DNA of 64,000 nucleotides from assembly GCF_964340395.1 (NCBI RefSeq), contig NC_135560.1, positions 12,256,598 through 12,320,597 on the forward strand, given 5' to 3'. Shown here in pieces: positions 20,854 through 31,725 of the stretch. Source of the DNA: Glandiceps talaboti. Its lineage: Eukaryota > Hemichordata > Enteropneusta > Spengelidae. The position numbers and the translations under genes were made by a program. Below the pieces are notes generated by a model that saw only the letters and a list, made by a program, of their open reading frames with translations, did not search any database and was not told the origin of the DNA. How positions within the stretch are numbered: position 1 is the stretch's first letter; each line of letters opens with the position of its first letter.

Positions 20854-22140
20854 ATGAAAGGATGTATTGTAGTTATCATCATCTGTGTTTGTATTCTTTG
20901 CCACGGTGTTTATATGTATACGTATGAATCAAGAAGTAGCCGTCTGCTACCATTATACAAGACTGAAGCAGAAAAAGACACAATTTATCAGCGCAAGACC
21001 AGTGAGCTTAATACTAGTCGAGGTGGAGTACAGGAAGAGTTTGGTAAGAACAGCACCGTCCTAATAACAAATGGTCAAGTTAGCCAATTCGAGTCGCAGC
21101 AAATTGTGCCGAATACAAAGGCCCTAACCATGGATAGTAAGCTTAGCCGACACGAATCTCAGCAAACACCACAACTTGGTGAGAATAAATCGGTCCTAAT
21201 AATGGCGGGTAAGCTTATACGACACGAATCAGAGCAAACACTACTTGGTCAGAAAAAAACTGTCGACACCATCGGTTGTAAGGTTAGCCTAGATAAATCA
21301 GAACTTGCAGTGAGAACATGTCTTCCGGATGTAATCATTGGTGGAGCTAAAAAATGTGGGACTGGGGCCATAAGCAATTTTCTGTCTTATCATCCGTCGG
21401 TAGCTATTGCTAAAAGAGAGGCACATTATTTCGATATCAATTACTTCAAGGGTATAGATTGGTATTCACAGCAGATGCCTGTATCAACAGCAGGACAACT
21501 TGTTATTGAGAAAACACCGAACTACTTTGACAAACCTGACATTCCGCGAAAAGTATACAAAGACGTCTCACCTCAAACAAAAATTGTCTTTGTTTTTTGT
21601 GATCCTGTAACTAGAGCTGTGTCTGATTATGTCCATGTGCAACATATGAAAATTGGTAAAACAAGCGGCATACATAATTTATTCTCGGAAGAGGGCTACA
21701 AAATAAATGATACTTTTGAATCCTCAGTTCTAGACCCAAACGGTAAACTTGTCACTGATAATCCACTTATCAGTGTAGGGGTGTATATAAAACACCTTCA
21801 GAATTGGTTGAAAATTTTTCCTTCCTCACAAATACACATAGTGGATGGTGATGTGTTCAAGACGGACCCCAGTGTCGAATTACAAAGCATTGAAACATTT
21901 CTAAATATAAAGCAATATTTCATCCGAGACAATTTTTACTTCAAGGAAGAAAAGGGGTTTTATTGTTTAATACACAAACCCAACATAATATGTCTTGGTA
22001 AAGAAAAAGGTAGAACTCACCCAAAGGTTCGTCAAGATGTTCTTGATAAGTTGAAAGCCTATTATCAGCCTTTCAATAAACAACTTGTACAAATTTCTAA
22101 GTTGGAAAATCTGACAGATCACACGTTAAACTTTGAATGA
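20854..22140 (+). CDS. heparan sulfate glucosamine 3-O-sulfotransferase-like, copy 2
   Basis: A 428-aa paralogue of the gene at 16504. The chosen ATG (20854) gives MKGC and a signal anchor at about residues 4-20; a splice acceptor TTTTTGTACAG ends at 20801, so the exon carries some 5' leader. The stem (about 21-157) is 45 residues longer than in copy 1 and contains four diverged repeats of a ~22-residue unit with KLSRHESQQ-like cores. The sulfotransferase domain has GAKKCGTGAI, catalytic Glu189 in EAHYFD, EKTPNYF, CDPVTRAVSDY and GFYCL...ICLG..KGRTHP. It shares the unusual Cys for Arg and Gly for Arg substitutions with copy 1. A 61-residue block (QQMPVSTAG to VHVQHMK) is identical in both proteins, while the preceding ~48 residues differ at about a third of positions. 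Confidence 0.88.
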   Translation: MKGCIVVIIICVCILCHGVYMYTYESRSSRLLPLYKTEAEKDTIYQRKTSELNTSRGGVQEEFGKNSTVLITNGQVSQFESQQIVPNTKALTMDSKLSRHESQQTPQLGENKSVLIMAGKLIRHESEQTLLGQKKTVDTIGCKVSLDKSELAVRTCLPDVIIGGAKKCGTGAISNFLSYHPSVAIAKREAHYFDINYFKGIDWYSQQMPVSTAGQLVIEKTPNYFDKPDIPRKVYKDVSPQTKIVFVFCDPVTRAVSDYVHVQHMKIGKTSGIHNLFSEEGYKINDTFESSVLDPNGKLVTDNPLISVGVYIKHLQNWLKIFPSSQIHIVDGDVFKTDPSVELQSIETFLNIKQYFIRDNFYFKEEKGFYCLIHKPNIICLGKEKGRTHPKVRQDVLDKLKAYYQPFNKQLVQISKLENLTDHTLNFE

Positions 22141-22384
22141 AATTATTCAAAGTATGGTATTGATCATTTTATTATACGCCCTCAGCGGCAATCTTTCCTC
22201 TTTCATGCCACCATCATTCGTGCCTGAAGACATGTAGCTTTGAATCTGTACATGTACTGCGCATGCCCTATTTTACTTACCTAAGGCTAAGCTAAGCTAG
22301 ACAAGTACACAAAGATCAGAGGACTTTCCACCGACGGAGCGATAAATATCAGACATGTTCATGTAATTACTATTTCACTAGCTA

Positions 22385-22627
22385 CAATGTTCACTTCTAT
22401 ACAGAGAAGGGGTTTTATAAACTTTACGCAAACCCAGAAGATTTTGTCATCCTAAGTGTAAAGGTAGGGTTCATCCGAAAGGTTCGTCAAGATGTTCTTG
22501 ATAATTAAGATGAAAGCATATCATCGGCTTTTTGATAAACTACTTGTAAAAAAATTCGATGTTGGAAATGTGACATCACACTTTGAACTTAATATTCATA
22601 ACCATGTTTTGATCATTCTCTCATACC
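22385..22627 (+). pseudogene. 3' fragment of a third 3-O-sulfotransferase-like copy
   Basis: Nucleotide similarity to the end of copy 2: AGAAGGGGTTTTAT, then AAAGGTTCGTCAAGATGTTC followed by TTGATAA (22496-22502), where copy 2 reads TTGATAAGTTGAAAGCC. Similarity continues to CACACTTTGAACTTAATATTCA and GATCATTCTCTCATACC, matching the 3' flank. Frameshifts and in-frame stops break it; no 5' part was seen. It starts within ~250 bases of the copy 2 stop, so it looks like a remnant of a tandem array. Confidence 0.75.
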
Positions 22628-24975
22628 AGACTGGTACAACCACTGACAGACAAGCGTTTACAGGTGGAACTTATCATAAACGGGGAAAGGAAATCAATGA
22701 ATTGGGTTATAACTTGGCACAGCGTGTTGGAAGTACAGAGAACAGGAGAGGCATTCGGCTTGTACTTGGTTGTCAGATATCATTTGTAACAATTACATGT
22801 CATATTTTTTATCTTTTTGTATTAAGGTTGTGTAGGTTTTTTTTGTTTCATTCATTCATTCATTCATTCATTCATTCATTCGGTATAATTTCAAACATAG
22901 TGAAACTCCATGAGCAAGCCCCCAGAGGTGCACTTGTTGTGGAAAAGGGTGTTCTTGTAGTTTTAACTTACTGCAGTTTCACAAGCAATCTAAATTTGGA
23001 TAAGCTCATGCAGGGTAGATTCATTTGTGACTGACTGCCTCACGATGATATTGTAGATAGCACACACCCCCACCCCCACCCCTGAGTGGAGAATGCACAG
23101 AGTATATAGAGTGTGCATGTGTAGTCATTGCACCACAATGCATCCTTGGGTAAAACCACAAAAAAAACATTGCATAGTATATTGGACGCGCATACGTACT
23201 AGTCATTGGGCTTCTGTGTGAGCTATTGAAATGGTACACTTAATGATCAAAGCTGATCATTTTGGCAAGTTCAGGTTGTTGTTTTACTTGCCAGATAAGA
23301 GCACTGTTATTGCTGAACACAGCAGGATTGTGATGGACTGAAGACAGTTGGACAATCATGCTGTTTTCAGCAGTAAAGTGTTGTTATCTATCATTGTATC
23401 AAGTGAAACAACAACCTAAACTTGCAAAATGACCAACTTTGATCGTAAATGTATTACGTTACAAATATTTTTTCTGGCGAATGATGCCTGTTTTAGCTGT
23501 AACTGGCCCACGAATCCCCCCCCCACCACCACCCCCTCATTCCCCAAAGAAAAAGAATCCCTCCTGGAGTCTAGACAACAACCTACCAGAAAGTAGTTCC
23601 ATAAAAACAAAATTTCTAAATCTACAACTATTTATCACAGGAATACATAACAAAAATACACAAAACAAAATACCAAAAGAAAATATTTAATAATAAAATA
23701 GTACTGATACCATGTTTTAATAATTTTAGTATAAAAATATTGAACACAAAAAGTTACAAAAAAAAATGAAAATATTCATACAAATAACATGCAACTGATA
23801 ATAAAATATACATTAATATATGATTTTTTACAATAAATGAAATAAATGATAACTTAGTAACATAATGTAATGTGTCCTGTTAAGATATAACTGAGGGTTT
23901 AGAAATGATATACCTTGAAATTTGGAGAAATGGAGAAATAAAAATATTAACCCGTACTAATTATCAGGCAGGAGTTTAACTGATTATTGATCTCGGTTGA
24001 AAGTAGGACGATTTATACTCGTTTCTCTTCAATAAACTCCCTTCTGAGGTTTGTTATCCGATTTCTGAGAGAACACTTCCAAAGAACCTGTAGCGTTCAC
24101 TTTTTCAAAAAAAAAAGTTTATACATTTTTTCAGTATTATAACAGAGTGTATTATAAATGTCACAAATTAATGTTCATTTGAAGATAAGCTGTCAAACTA
24201 TCTTGTCTTTATCCCAGAATTTTTTCCAGTTTGAACAACTTCTGTGGGAAAAAACAATCACATTAACACTAGTGTACAGTATCATACAATACATGTAAAC
24301 CAGAGAATTTGTACAAAGTAGAATCTTACGAGTGCTTCTACTTCCTTTGCTGTATTAGAATATCAACATTCATTGGCTCATGTTGTGATTGGCAGATGCT
24401 AATATGCAAATTATACCCAACATGCAAATTAAATGGTGTTGAAAAGTACATGCTGACATTAACAGTCTGTCAAGTCTTTATCTCAGAAATGTTTTAAAAT
24501 AACTTTAACATGCATTTCCATGATTGTAAAAACAACTGGTGTTCGATAGTGTCGCTTTTAAGTATTTATTGCAACATACAACACACTGGAAACATACATG
24601 ACAATAAACATACAAAATTCTTATACTGAGTCAGCTGCTCTCCTCCAGTGCAAATCTACAGAGGTACCAAAAATCACAAAATTGTCATCTGTTATTTTTT
24701 GTGACGATAATCTCAGATCTAATACGGTTTGGCAGATCATGACAAATTTGTTGGGGAAATATTGTGTTCTTTACGTTGAAGGGTTTATTAATATTTCATT
24801 TAACAATAACACACATTATCATTCATATGTTGGAGACATATATGTATTGAATGTTAGTTGAAGTCAATTTTTTCCCCCAAGAAACTTGTTATATTGCTGC
24901 CGAGTACACAACCATGGTTCACTTAATGGAGCAAGTCAGAAGCTGTTGGATGAAGTCTGTTTCAAAGAGATGTGG

Positions 24976-25162
24976 GCACTATTATACACTTATTGCCTGG
25001 CTATGAGGGCATTAGTAGATGAATATTACCTAAGAGTTGTTATGTAACAACTGTTTCCCCAAAGCTGAGAACCGAAGGAAATAGTTGCTACATAACAGTA
25101 TGATGGGTAATATGAAGTCTACTAGTGGCCAAATAAGGTCAGGCAATAAGTGTTTTCATAAC
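24976..25162. repeat. long imperfect hairpin (foldback element)
   Basis: The left arm includes ACACTTATTGCCTGGC, TAGTAGATGAATATTACC and GTTATGTAACAACTGTTTCC. The right arm carries the inverse of each in mirrored order: GGAAATAGTTGCTACATAAC, GGTAATATGAAGTCTACTA and AGGCAATAAGTGTT. The loop is about 20 bases. A further GGCAATATGAAAAC plus TTATAATGGGG end near 25310-25345 may be the outer terminus of a larger element. Confidence 0.75.
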
Positions 25163-25892
25163 CCCGATAAAAAAGACTTCAGTTCTCCATGAATATTGCC
25201 CTAGGGAAAATAAAATGTGACTAGTATCCCTATATGCAAATTGAGGTCACTATGGGTCAATAGTCCATACCATGTGATACGCTCTAAGCCAATCACTGAA
25301 GGCAATATGAAAACAAGGTGTTATAATGGGGATTACATGTATTCTACTGTGGCAAGCATGTCACCTTAATGACTCTGCCAGCCAAGTATTATCACATTTC
25401 AAAATAATCACCTGTCTGACTTGCCCCTTGTAGATCGATTGAGAATGTAGCAATAAACTATTATGCTGACGTTTAAAAAAAACATGCAAACATCAAAGTT
25501 CATGTCACAATATTGTCCCAAGATATATGATAACACTTTTAAAAAAATCAACTAAGATTCTCTACTGTGTTTAAGTCTGTCATTCATGCATCTACAGCTT
25601 ATTTGCCCTGAAGGAGAACTCTTTTCTATCTAGATGATGTCCAATGCTAAAACAAAACTGGAAATACACTGACTTGAAAGCGAATACAATAAATATTGAA
25701 ATACTTTATATGAATACACACATGATTGAAAACACAAAATATATTGGATTCTGCTACAGACAGATATATAATTTGATGCTGTGAGGTTGTTACTTGGCAG
25801 TGTGAATGGTGAATCAATGGCTTACATGATAAAGACACACAGAGGTCTTACATTATCTAATCCTCTACATTGTCAGCTAGGTTAACACAGTC

Positions 25893-26090
25893 CATCACAT
25901 GACCACCATGTGATCATCACATGATCCAAATATGATAAGCAAATAATCATCACATGCTTTGAATGTGATATGCACATGATCATCACTTGTTCTGAACGTG
26001 ATATGTGTACAATCAAGTTTTGAATGCAAATATGCAAATGATCACATGATCATCACGTGATCGTCACATGTCCTGAATGTGATATGTGTA
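25893..26090. repeat. degenerate ~56-bp repeat rich in CACATG/CACGTG
   Basis: Units of ATCATCACATG...CTGAATGTGATATGTG recur three to four times, giving eight CACATG, CATGTG or CACGTG words and one CACTTG within 200 bases. Confidence 0.65.
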
Positions 26091-28897
26091 TGGTACTGAA
26101 AGTGGTACACTTGAGTTAATATACTGAGAATAGAAATCAAGGAAATACAAAGATATTTATAAGATATGAAACAAAGGATACACATGAAAACGTCACATTT
26201 CTTGAAATTCCCAAAGAGCTGCCAAAGTGAATAAAAGTTACAAAAAAAAAGTGACAATATATGCTAAAAATACCAAACACTACTGCGTTTTTTCCAAAAA
26301 GATAAGGAAAAATGACATCGACTGGCAGTGCTTGGTAAAAGTCTTGAAATTCTACTCTACTTAGCCCTATGATGGTGAACAGTTATAAATAGTTATATAT
26401 CCAGGTTGTTAAATAAGTCTTATATCACAGTAGTACATATATGTTAAACAATCAACTTCTATTATTCTTCCTTTTAATTATATTACATCTTAGCTAGGCA
26501 TGTAAAATATCTTCTCGTTTTGTTTTTATTCTTCTTCTTCCACTTCCTTCACACCAACATATTGTGGCATAAATAGTTTCAACTTTGTTGACTTGGGTCT
26601 AAGATATACCCTCATAGCATAAATTAACGAAAAGAAATTATTTTCGTTCTTTTTTTTTTTCAATGATTGTTCACTAAATCTTCAGTTTCTACTATTTTTT
26701 GTGAGACTTTTTTTGAAAACCACAAGTTGTCTCATTCGCTACACAATGCAATTGTGTATGTCGCTTCGTTAAAAAAAGTTCACACATGCACGATTAGAAA
26801 TTTTGCATTCAGATCACATCACTAATTTAGAGACTATATAATCAAAGCGATGACTTTTGGTTTACCTTTTTGTCAAAACAAAATTGGAGTTTATCTTTTT
26901 TTCATATACAAAAACATTTTTTTAAACCTGAATGCTGTGAACTTAGCATCACTCTAACAGTGAGCAAAATTTAAATTATCACTGTATTGTTACATTTTCC
27001 TTCTTTTTTTTTAAATTTTTGTTTTATGACAACATTTTTTCTCTCAATATTTTATCAACACCACTGACACCACTGACAAGTGTAAAAGTACTTTCTCAGC
27101 ATTTGAGTGCAACATTCGATGCAGCGGGTATTTTGTGCTTTATTTACGAGGGCAGAGCTTAAAACCAAACCTGGCAGTATGATATGAATGAGGCAAGGGG
27201 GGGGGGGGGGAGGACAACACTGGGGTACTTGGTATTCATTCAAAGAAAGTCAGTCAATGTTATTTGACTAAGTTTGCACAAAAATAGCCTCAGTGAAAAA
27301 GTCACTTTACAGTTCAATAAAATGCAGGAGTCTGATGCAAGCTGCCTCTAAATGAGTCTGACTTCTTCACATGAAATTAATGTACAAATATTCTCATAAT
27401 ATTGTACCATTCAAATTTGCTAAAAATTTGGTGCAAAAATTTCATCTTACAAAATTGTTCAAAGCATGTCTGAGGAAGTGAAACATCTATAATTAACAAA
27501 TGTATGATGCTGTTTTCAAAGCAACACAGAATTTCTCTTTTATATTGGTGCTATTTGTCTTCATTGTGCTAACCTATCTAGTCATTTTTGCAGTTAATTC
27601 ACTGGGGTTTAATTTCACTATTTTGGGTATGAAAAAATAATTTCTGCAGTCACTGGATTTAAATTCTGCTTACATTATTAGTAAGCAAAGTAAGTTAAAC
27701 GACGACCCAGCTGAGAACTACTAATACATTCTAAATGGCCTTGTGACTTTAAACTTTTGCATATCATAATTTAATTTATAAATTTATAATTTGTTGACTA
27801 TTTCTCTCTCAAATTAAGAAAAGGATTATCAGTTCAATTATCAATTTTAAAAGACAGTTTTCCCAGATTCGTTTCCAAGTGTGATTAGTGAAAAAACTAT
27901 TACTGTAGTCATAATTATTTAGGCGCATGAAAAATTTGATGGAATGGTGATTTTGGATGTGTCAGGCGCACTTTAATTTGGCAGGCAGTAGACACTACTT
28001 GTAAATAACTCTTCCGGTCAGCCCAGTATATTCGATGCAACTGTTGGCAACACCTTTCAAAACAGCTGAATATAGAAATATGACAATTTTAAATCCTAAA
28101 GTATGTTAAACGGAATTATTTCCACAGAAAAAACATTTGTGTGCATTCAGCTGAAATAAATCCAGTGTCGAAAAACATGCGACTACAGTAGTTCTCATTC
28201 ACAACTTCACAAGCTGTTGTAGATGGACGGCGGCAGCTCATGCATCGTAATAAAGCAACTACATTTTTAGGAGAAATATATCACACTGAAGTATGTGTGC
28301 TTTGGACAGCAAGATTTTGGGTCAAAATATAACATTTATGAATGATATACAATCTTAATAATTAAGTACTTGAGCTTAACCTTAAGAGTATGTTATGAAT
28401 GACTTGTTGATGAATATATTCTTGCATAAATGTATTGCAATCGTAAAATTCAGCTAAATTTGGAGGTTCTCCTTCTTTCTAATGAAAGTACAAACATGAA
28501 ATGCCTTGTGGACAAGTAAGAAAACTTTTTATGTAGCACCAATGTATGAGTTGGGGTTCATAATTTCTTAAAAGTTTACTCCAAAAATTTCCCAATTTTC
28601 ATTTTTTGCTAAAAAAATGATTTAGTCTCATGGAAGACCCTATCCCCACTAATACTAATAGTTCACTACAAAATCCACGTTAAAAAATTATACTTCACAA
28701 AAAATGTAATATTCCAAATACACTGCTGTCACATTGCAATAATTCTAGTACCGACAATCTCCTAAAATTACATTTTACAAGGTATGCTCTTTTATATTTG
28801 AATAATCTTTATTAAAGCTAGCTATGACGTTACACTGTGCTATGAACTAGGTGCTTCCATGTACTGTAAGAATTAAGATTTCAAAATTTTCAACTGT

Positions 28898-28903
28898 TTT
28901 ATT
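28898..28903 (-). other. candidate CSPG4 poly(A) signal
   Basis: AATAAA on the minus strand about 130 bases past the CSPG4 stop. No transcript evidence. Confidence 0.35.
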
Positions 28904-29032
28904 TTGGTCACATGTACTATGCCCTAACAGATGCTGTACTTGGGTTGAATACACAAATCTCTATGAGAGTTTAGGGATGGAAAACTGTCACTTCCTAGGG
29001 TCCGGTGAGTTGCTGGGGTTGGGGTGCTAGAT

Positions 29033-31725
29033 CTAGACCCAATATTGATTCTTCTGCAAGGTTGGGTTAGAGGTTCTGCAGTGTTCTGCCATCTCTGGAT
29101 CGGCCTGCATGTTGTACACCATAACACCACTCCCACTAGATGCAAGGCTGACAACAGACTGACCAGATGGTCCAGGAACTCCAGCCATATTCTGATAATT
29201 TGAAGAATATCTTGGGTCTTCCATTCCTGCTGGTTGTCCAAGAGGTGTCACGGTCACTTGAGGTGCCAGAGGACTGCGTTCTGCCACTCCGGGACTTGGT
29301 CCAGGAGATGTCGGTGGCATCGGATTATTCTGTGGTGGCACTCCAAATGTCGCAGTACTGGCAGGTCTGTGTCCAGGAGAACCTTGTATTCCTGGTCTCT
29401 GTGGATGGACAACAGGAAGGGGAGCTTCGTCTGGTTCGGGATATGGTGAATCAATGTTAGCTGGTTTGGAATCTCTACGTCTCATTCGCCAAATGACTAC
29501 GATAACAACCACAGTAGCTAAGATGATAACAACTATGATAGGTATGATAACAGCTAACTGACTACCAGACACAGCTGTTGGATCAACAAGACTTGACCCA
29601 GGTTCTCCTCCTATGGCATTGCTAATGTTGCTGGTCGATGTTTCTGCCTCGTATACCTCCGAATCTTGTGACTCCTTTGATACATCACCTAGCCAGTCTT
29701 TCACCTTATTTGTATCTTCCTCAGAGTCCTCCACATCTGGTTGAGCACCAGAAAAGACAAGGAGATTGGATATCTCTGCCAATTCTGTAGTCGCAGTCTC
29801 ATCCGTAGCCGATATTCTCTTTTGCTTCATTGCTTTGATGTTAATTGGGATTTCGACCTGGGCTGGCTGCACATTCTTCGCCTTCAGCGATAGAATGATG
29901 GAATCTGACATGTGGCGAGTTTGGTTGTCCATTTCAAGGATATCAGCAGAGATCAAGACTTGTTTATTGATGATATCCTGGTGAGAGAACTGAGATATTG
30001 GCTGTGAAGTGGTGGTATTCAAAAGTTGGCAGTACTGTGGGAACTGAATGATCTCAAACACTGGGTTACTCAGACTTCTATTGGCAAGCTCAGTAGCGTC
30101 AAGTTCATTGATAGTTATTGGGTTGGAATTTCCTGATCGAAGAGTGATGTGTTTCTTCTTGATAATTGCCTGGACTTTCATTGTGAATGTATTTGCTGGG
30201 ATGACATTTTCGGAGTTGAAGATGACGAACTGGAAATCATCCTCTGAGGCAGATCTGTCTGTCTGTAAGTAGGCAAGCATATCATTGTCAACATCAATCT
30301 GAGAGAAAGTAGTTTGTGGTTGTTCATTGATCAGCAACATACCAGAACTTGGTGGTTTGGTGATGTTGTACATGATGTCTTCTCGGTTACCATTGGTTGT
30401 TGAGCCAAGATTCTCTCTCATGATTGGTGCAGATGAGTCGCCCTGCAGCAGCTGAACACCTGTGTTGTTGATGAGGGTTAAAGACAGCGGGATAACATTG
30501 AAGTTGAACATTTTGAATACATCTTTATGGACACCATCTGAGACTCGGAAATAGAATGCACCCTGCTCTTTGCCGCCATTGTGTATGAATATCAGCACTC
30601 CATCATTAATGTGTTTCTGTGTGAACTCTTGAATGGCTACACTGTGGTCCGATGTAAGTGCAACTTTTCCGTTTGATGGCCCATCCAAAATTTTATAATA
30701 TATACCTTCAGGTGGTGTGTCTGGGTCGTGAGTCTCAAGATTTTCAGGTTTGAATATTTTATCAAATCCTTGAACAATGTCCATGGAAGGTGCTAATGTC
30801 AGCAGTTTGAATGGCTGGTCATTCACCGGAGTAACCGAAATGTTGAAATTGTCATGTAAATTCACATGACTATTTTCGATGTAGTCTGAGACCTCGCCGT
30901 CATTCTGTGCTCCATCCTGGGGTGTGGCCAAAGTATTACGAAGCAATACATTGAAACCAAATGAATCCTGCATTGTATCCGAATGATCATGAATGTACCT
31001 CACAGCTCCTTTATTCAAGTCTTCCTGTTGGAAAGTGACATATCGTTCAGTAATATTGTTCCCATGGAGAACTAGTACACCATGCATTGGCAACTTTGTG
31101 AGGTTGTACTCGACGATGTAATTTTCAAGCTCCCCTTCAATTCTTGAATAGAGATTAGATGCATCCAAGTTTTCGTTAGTTATTGTCACAACATCTCCTT
31201 CACTGACTTTAACCCCTGTGTTCGTAAGCAGAGGACTTTTGCCACCGCTAGCGATATTTTCATATGAGACAGTTATGAGGAAGAGTTGGTCTGTGATATT
31301 TCGTGCTGGCATTCGATGGACATCAAAGATAAAACTATCTTCCTCACTCCATTTACTGAACATCTCTTCATGCTTGTAAGCAATAAGTCCTTCATTTATT
31401 TCTTTTTGGTTAAATTCAGATATTTCTTGATAACTGAGAACATCTGGAGATTCCTCCTGTTTCACTATCTTGACAATCTTGCCCAGTCTCGTAGTACGTG
31501 TGACACGGAAAATGATACTCTCATTAGCCATTTTGGATGGCCTCTCATTGGTCAGTGCTCTGAGATTGTCTGCTGTGATTGGCTGAACAGATTCTGGATA
31601 TGCGTTCATACCATTGTTGATATCAATTAAAATAACCAATGGTTTGGCTGTTATGCTGAATATCTGTCGTTTGGCTGAGTGTTGTCCATCATTCACCTGG
31701 AACCTAAAACCGCCTGTTCTTGCAC
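29033..31725 (-). CDS. CSPG4: CSPG4 last coding exon
   Basis: Acceptor TTCTCTGTAG (minus strand). Starts inside CSPG repeat 10 (G|ARTGGFRFQVNDG) and holds repeats 11-15, the TM segment, the cytoplasmic tail and the stop. The open frame extends to 31753, but the upstream MAGSSSFSV is intron. Confidence 0.93.

Larger units (their letters stand above)
22628..29032. other. gene-free interval, converging sulfotransferase and CSPG4 3' ends
   Basis: No conserved coding sequence on either strand. Contains (CATT)n at about 22847-22880, a C-rich tract at 23517-23538, an inverted-repeat element (24976-25162 and probably on to 25345), an E-box-rich repeat (25893-26090) and a poly-G tract (27197-27211). 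The CSPG4 3' UTR probably occupies the last few hundred bases. Confidence 0.55.

Noticed and set aside
22492-23034. 180-residue open frame after sulfotransferase copy 2
   Set aside because: It starts in the broken third sulfotransferase fragment in a shifted frame and runs through a CATT repeat; no family match.
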